DNA from: Flavimaribacter sp039888615
GTDB taxonomy: Bacteria > Pseudomonadota > Alphaproteobacteria > Rhizobiales > Rhizobiaceae
Reading direction: 5' to 3' (one strand)
DNA: 64,000 nucleotides
Assembly (NCBI GenBank): GCA_039888615.1
Contig: JBDQQS010000022.1
Positions 60,341 through 64,000 of the stretch are shown here, piece by piece. The translations under genes and the position numbers were made by a program. Position 1 is the stretch's first letter. The number at the start of each line of letters is the position of its first letter. The notes under the pieces are model-generated. The model was not told the origin of the DNA, did no database searches, and saw only the letters and a program-made list of their open reading frames with translations.

Positions 60341-61790
60341 TTTCGAAGGAATATACGCCGGCGGCGGATGGGTTGGGACCAGTTCGAAGTTCAAGGTCAT
60401 GAACCCCGCCGACGGATCGGTTTGGGCAGAGGCGCCCGACGCCAGTATCAGCGATGTGAGGCGCGCTATCCAGACGGCGCAGGACGCCTTCGAGGGTTGG
60501 GCCGCCCTGCCCCATACCGAGCGCGCCCTTTACATGCTCAAACTCGCCGACGAGTTTGAGAAACGAACGGACGATCTGGTCAAGGCGCTTCAGGGCGAAG
60601 GCGGCGGATGGTTCGGCAAGGGCATGTTCGAAGCCCATTACGTGGTCGAGGTCTTCCGCGCCGCGGCGGCGATGAACTATCAGGCGATCGGCGAGATCCT
60701 TCCATCCGAACACAACAAGGTGTCGATGGTGGTTCGGCGACCGATGGGCGTTGTCTCGGTGATCTCGCCCTGGAATTTTCCGGCGATCCTCTCATCGCGC
60801 AGCTTCGCCATTCCGCTTGCCGCCGGCAACACAATTGTCCTGAAGCCTTCGGAAGAGACGCCCTATAGCGGCGGCCTGATCTTCGCCGAAGTGTGCGAGG
60901 CCGCCGGATTGCCGGCCGGCGTCTTGAACGTCGTCACGTGTTCCCGCGACAACATCCAGGCTGTCGGCGACGAGCTGATCGAGAACCCGCTGATCAAGGG
61001 TATTTCCTTTACCGGCTCGACTGCGGTCGGCCGCATGGTCGCCGCCAAGGCCGGCGCTCATCTGAAGAAGGTCTGCGTCGAACTGGGAGGCAAGGATTCA
61101 CTGATCGTCTGTGATGATACGGATCTGGAAAAAGCAGCCCAACTCGCCAATTTCGGCAGCTTCATGCATCAGGGTCAGATCTGCATGAGCGTGGAAAAGG
61201 TATTGGTGCAGGAAACGGTCTACGATGCGTTCCTCAAGCTCTTCGTCGAGCGCGCCGCCAAGCTCAAGATCGGCAATCCTCTCGACGACAACGCAAATGT
61301 CATCGGCCCGCTGATCAACGACAAGCAGGCGAGCCAGGTGCGCGAACAGCTCGAGGACGCTGTCGCCCGCGGCGCCAAGGTGGAACTTGGCGGCGGAATC
61401 AACGGTCGTTTCGTCGAACCGACGATCCTGACCGGCGTAACGCCGGACATGCTGATCTACCAGAGGGAGACCTTCGGCCCCGTTGTTCCTGTCATTCCGT
61501 TCAAGACGGATGACGAAGCGGTGGCGATCGCCAACGACACCGAGTACGGACTGTCGTCCGGCGTGCTGACAGCCAATGAAAGCCGAGGTCTCGCCATCGC
61601 CTCGGCGCTGGAAACCGGCATGTGCCACATCAACTGCACCTCGGTGAACGACGAGCCCCACATTCCCTTCGGAGGCGCCAAGTCGTCAGGCGTCGGCCGG
61701 CATGGCGGCCGCTGGTCGAATGAAACCTTCACCGAAACACGCTGGATCACACTGGATCGCGGACAGCGTCCCATACCGCCGGTGTTCTGA
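60330..61790 (+). CDS. Aldehyde dehydrogenase (486 aa)
   Basis: NAD(P)-dependent oxidation of an aldehyde to the acid. Catalytic Glu251 (CVELGGKDS) and Cys285 (QGQICMS) are present with the normal 34-residue spacing; the Rossmann segment GISFTGSTAVGRMVA is conserved, and the C-terminus HIPFGGAKSSGVGRHGG is typical. The pattern resembles benzaldehyde/vanillin/salicylaldehyde dehydrogenases, so an aromatic aldehyde is plausible. Start at ATG 60330, nine bases after GGAGG; ATG 60321 is too close to that site. It overlaps the end of the LivF gene by 11 bases. Confidence 0.92.
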   Translation: MARNFEGIYAGGGWVGTSSKFKVMNPADGSVWAEAPDASISDVRRAIQTAQDAFEGWAALPHTERALYMLKLADEFEKRTDDLVKALQGEGGGWFGKGMFEAHYVVEVFRAAAAMNYQAIGEILPSEHNKVSMVVRRPMGVVSVISPWNFPAILSSRSFAIPLAAGNTIVLKPSEETPYSGGLIFAEVCEAAGLPAGVLNVVTCSRDNIQAVGDELIENPLIKGISFTGSTAVGRMVAAKAGAHLKKVCVELGGKDSLIVCDDTDLEKAAQLANFGSFMHQGQICMSVEKVLVQETVYDAFLKLFVERAAKLKIGNPLDDNANVIGPLINDKQASQVREQLEDAVARGAKVELGGGINGRFVEPTILTGVTPDMLIYQRETFGPVVPVIPFKTDDEAVAIANDTEYGLSSGVLTANESRGLAIASALETGMCHINCTSVNDEPHIPFGGAKSSGVGRHGGRWSNETFTETRWITLDRGQRPIPPVF

Positions 61791-61801
61791 GGAGATACGA
61801 G

Positions 61802-63346
61802 ATGAACACCTTCATAACCCTTGTCATTCTCGCGCTGATCGTGGTCGCGATCGCCGTGGTTCTGATCGCCTATTTCTATCATCGCTCCACACGCGAGGTC
61901 AGCCTGATCAGGACCGGCGTTGGCGGACGGCGCGTCGTCATGGACGGCGGCGTTATCGCCATTCCGTATTTTCAGGATATCGGCCGAGTCAACATGCAGA
62001 CCTTGCGGCTCGATGTGCAACGCAATGGAAACCAGGCGCTGATCACAAGAGACCGGATGCGCGTGGACATCTCGGCGGAATTCTACGTCTCGGTGGAGCC
62101 GGAGGAAGAGGCCATCGCCAGAGCGTCGCAAACGCTGGGCAGCCGCACCTTCGACGCCGACCGGCTGAAGGGTCTGATCGAAGGCAAGCTTGTCGACACG
62201 CTGAGATCCGAAGCCGCCAAGCGGACGATGGACGAACTGCATGAAAACCGTTCGGAATTCGCCGCTGCCGTGCAAGAGGCGCTGAAAGATGCGCTTGCCC
62301 GCAACGGACTGTCGCTGGACAGCGTGTCCCTGTCAGCGCTCGACCAGACCCCCTTCGCGTCGCTGGACGAAAACAACGCCTTCAACGCCGTCGGCATGCG
62401 CAGGCTCGCCGAAGTGATCGCGACGTCCAAAAAGGAACGCGCCGACATCGATACGGACGCGGACGTCGCCGTGCACCGGGCGGCGATGGAATCAAGCAAG
62501 CGCAAACTGCAGATCGACCTGGAGCGGCAGGCGGCCGAAATCGAGCAGTCAAGGGAACTGGAGAGCCTGAGGGCCAGCCAGATCGCAGAGATCGCCGCCA
62601 GAAAGGCCGAGAGCGAGCGGGCGGTCAGCGAAGCCCGCATTCGAATGGAGCAGGAAATCCGCAAGGCCGACATCGCCCGCGAACAGGCCATCAAAGAGGC
62701 TGAACAGGACCGCGCCATCGCCAATGCAAAAAAGACGCAGGACGAAAGCAAGGCGATCGCGGCAGCCGATCTTGCGAGGGCGGAAGCCGTGGAGGCGGCT
62801 GAAGCCATCGCAACTGCGAAAGCGCTGGCTGAAGCGCAACGGGCGAGCGACGTCGCCATGGTCGCGGCGCGTCGGGACCAGCAGGTCTCGCGGGAAGAAC
62901 TGGTCTCTCGCGCGAAAGCCGAAGCCGAAGCGTCAATCGAGCAGGCAAAGGCAGCGAAGCTGCGCATAGCGACGATGAAAGAGGAAATGGCCGCCAGAGC
63001 CGAGGGCAACAGGGCGCTCAACGAGGCGGAAAACCTGCTGACCGCGGAAATCGCCGAATTGCGGACCAATATCGCGCGCCTGGAAGCACTGCCGGGAATT
63101 GTGGAACAGCTGGTCAAGCCCGCCGAGAAAATCGAATCGATCAAGGTTCATCACGTGACCGGCGGTTACGGCTACGGCAGGATCAGGGACGAGAACGACA
63201 AATCACCGGTCAATGCGACAATCGACTCGATACTCGATATGGCCGCACAGCTTCCGTCATTGCGAAAGGTCAGCCGGATCCTGGACGAGGACATTGAAAG
63301 TCCGACTCCGGCCAGCAAGCCGAAGCGGGATGAGCAGCAGGAATAG
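61802..63346 (+). CDS. Flotillin-like SPFH-domain membrane protein (514 aa)
   Basis: One N-terminal helix (FITLVILALIVVAIAVVLIAYFYH) anchors the protein. An SPFH/Band 7 domain follows (about 35-200; GGRRVVMDGGVIAIPYFQDIG, RMRVDISAEFYVSVEP), then a long Ala/Glu/Arg-rich coiled coil (about 210-420), as in flotillin/YqiK proteins that organise membrane microdomains. The final 90 residues hold GYGYGRIRDENDKSP and a DILDMAAQLP-like segment. It lies 11 bases after the aldehyde dehydrogenase gene, an unusual place for a flotillin, and suggests that the transporter or enzyme is clustered in the membrane. Confidence 0.9.
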   Translation: MNTFITLVILALIVVAIAVVLIAYFYHRSTREVSLIRTGVGGRRVVMDGGVIAIPYFQDIGRVNMQTLRLDVQRNGNQALITRDRMRVDISAEFYVSVEPEEEAIARASQTLGSRTFDADRLKGLIEGKLVDTLRSEAAKRTMDELHENRSEFAAAVQEALKDALARNGLSLDSVSLSALDQTPFASLDENNAFNAVGMRRLAEVIATSKKERADIDTDADVAVHRAAMESSKRKLQIDLERQAAEIEQSRELESLRASQIAEIAARKAESERAVSEARIRMEQEIRKADIAREQAIKEAEQDRAIANAKKTQDESKAIAAADLARAEAVEAAEAIATAKALAEAQRASDVAMVAARRDQQVSREELVSRAKAEAEASIEQAKAAKLRIATMKEEMAARAEGNRALNEAENLLTAEIAELRTNIARLEALPGIVEQLVKPAEKIESIKVHHVTGGYGYGRIRDENDKSPVNATIDSILDMAAQLPSLRKVSRILDEDIESPTPASKPKRDEQQE

Positions 63347-63354
63347 CGATTGAA

Positions 63355-63561
63355 TCAGTAACGCGTCGAGACTGGCGTATTGTTGTTTGCGTGCCGCCAC
63401 CGGGCCGCAGTGTCGGTAGCTGCAACGGACGCATAGCGATGACGGCCGCCGACTGTCTCCATGTCTTCACGCGCCAGACGAAGGCTTTCACGCAGCATCG
63501 TCGCAACAATCATGCAACCTGCAAATGATACCAGACTGATCGCCAGGATTATAAAAACCAT
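63355..63561 (-). CDS. Small single-helix membrane protein, hypothetical (68 aa)
   Basis: MVFIILAISLVSFAGCMIVATM forms one hydrophobic helix, followed by a charged stretch (RESLRLAREDMETVGG) and a basic tail. ATG 63561 is preceded by AAGAG at suitable spacing. It converges with the flotillin-like gene, stops eight bases apart. No family recognised. It could interact with the flotillin, but nothing in the sequence shows this. Confidence 0.45.
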   Translation of the reverse strand: MVFIILAISLVSFAGCMIVATMLRESLRLAREDMETVGGRHRYASVAATDTAARWRHANNNTPVSTRY

Positions 63562-63867
63562 GTCGTTCTCTTGACCGGGTACGCCCTGACCCTTCCCCAC
63601 TAATTAAGGCATAATCATATCGACGCCGCTTCTCATGTCCATAAAAAAATAGTTAATGCTTTGCTAATGATTAACAATCACGTCGCCTAGTTTCCTGATT
63701 TACTAAAAAATAGACACATAAACCTATAATTTTGCGACTATATTTGCATTTTCCCTCTCCAGTGAACAACCAGTTTTTGCGTGATATCGCGAAAGGCATG
63801 ATGCTTGAACTTGGTTCGATAATCGCCTACGGCACAGCATGATATTAACACAGTGGAGAGTCCTTCG
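63562..63867. promoter_or_regulatory. AT-rich intergenic region upstream of kdsA
   Basis: No gene seen. The middle part (63620-63760) is AT-rich and should carry the kdsA promoter on the plus strand and the promoter of the small membrane protein on the minus strand. A GGAGAG ribosome site ends it at 63855-63860. I could not assign -35/-10 elements with confidence. Confidence 0.4.
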
Positions 63868-64000
63868 GTGTCACAAGCGAAATCCGTCGAAGTGGGCAAG
63901 GTCATATTTTCGAATGACATGCCTTTCGTACTGATTGCCGGGCCGTGTCAGATCGAAAGTCGCGACCATTCGATGAAGATGGCGGAAGCCGTCGTCCGGA
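63868..64000 (+). CDS. kdsA: KDO-8-phosphate synthase, N-terminal 44 residues (cut by window edge)
   Basis: The frame from GTG 63868 reads SQAKSVEVGKVIFSNDMPF, then VLIAGPCQIESRDHSMKMAE, the unmistakable start of 3-deoxy-D-manno-octulosonate 8-phosphate synthase, which condenses phosphoenolpyruvate with arabinose 5-phosphate for lipopolysaccharide core. IAGPCQIES is the conserved first beta strand of the barrel, with the Cys and Glu near the active site. A GGAGAG site lies seven bases upstream. The rest is outside the window. Confidence 0.9.
   Translation, partial: MSQAKSVEVGKVIFSNDMPFVLIAGPCQIESRDHSMKMAEAVVR

Noticed and set aside
63738..63920. 60-residue minus-strand frame over the kdsA start
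   Set aside because: It overlaps the conserved N-terminus of kdsA on the other strand and shows no features.

Overview
The window looks like chromosomal DNA of a GC-rich alphaproteobacterium, probably a Hyphomicrobiales-type and perhaps marine organism. That is an inference from codon use, frequent GTG/TTG starts, short ATGA/TGATG gene overlaps, an abundance of solute-binding-protein transporters, and kdsA at the right edge. I see no rRNA, tRNA, integrase, transposase or CRISPR array.

Left part (1-17,300): a cut-off N-acyltransferase-like gene, then about 1.4 kb of AT-rich DNA without a gene, then a three-gene polyunsaturated-fatty-acid (PUFA) synthase operon on the minus strand, read as pfaD, pfaA, pfaC-like. 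PfaA is KS-MAT-5xACP-KR. The PfaC-like megaprotein (2520 aa) is KS-CLF-AT-(FabA-type DH pairs) and also ends in a PKS-type dehydratase that I would have expected at the end of PfaA. The PfaB acyltransferase is fused into it. No phosphopantetheinyl transferase gene is present here.

Middle (17,700-31,000): an RraA-like aldolase/decarboxylase, a TAXI-type TRAP transporter operon, a RibD/DHFR-like reductase, an AsmA protein, a divergent GST / aldo-keto reductase pair with a perfect operator-like inverted repeat, then a metallophosphoesterase, a fumarylacetoacetate-hydrolase (FAH) family enzyme and an alpha/beta hydrolase.

31,100-38,800: a homoprotocatechuate meta-cleavage cluster (hpaR, divergent hpaF-hpaE-hpaD-FAH) that runs without a break into acyl-CoA dehydrogenase, class III CoA-transferase and MaoC-like hydratase genes. 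A PAP2 phosphatase, a BBE-type FAD oxidase and a GlxA-type regulator follow.

42,300-53,500: an aldoxime-nitrile operon (nitrilase, aldoxime dehydratase, complete Liv-type ABC transporter) with a divergent AraC regulator. It is bracketed by a direct repeat of about 586 bp: the intact copy is the 3' end of a dimethylglycine-dehydrogenase-like gene, and the second copy is a truncated fragment joined to the 3' end of the AraC gene. The aldoxime pathway could supply an (hydroxy)arylacetate to the neighbouring homoprotocatechuate pathway.

Right part (53,500-64,000): a GlxA regulator, a GntR/FCD repressor with paired TGTATCCA boxes, and a second Liv-type ABC transporter operon ending in an aldehyde dehydrogenase and a flotillin-like SPFH protein. 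A small membrane protein and the start of kdsA close the window. All three binding-protein genes in the window are followed directly by a strong hairpin, which would let the binding protein be made in excess over the permease.
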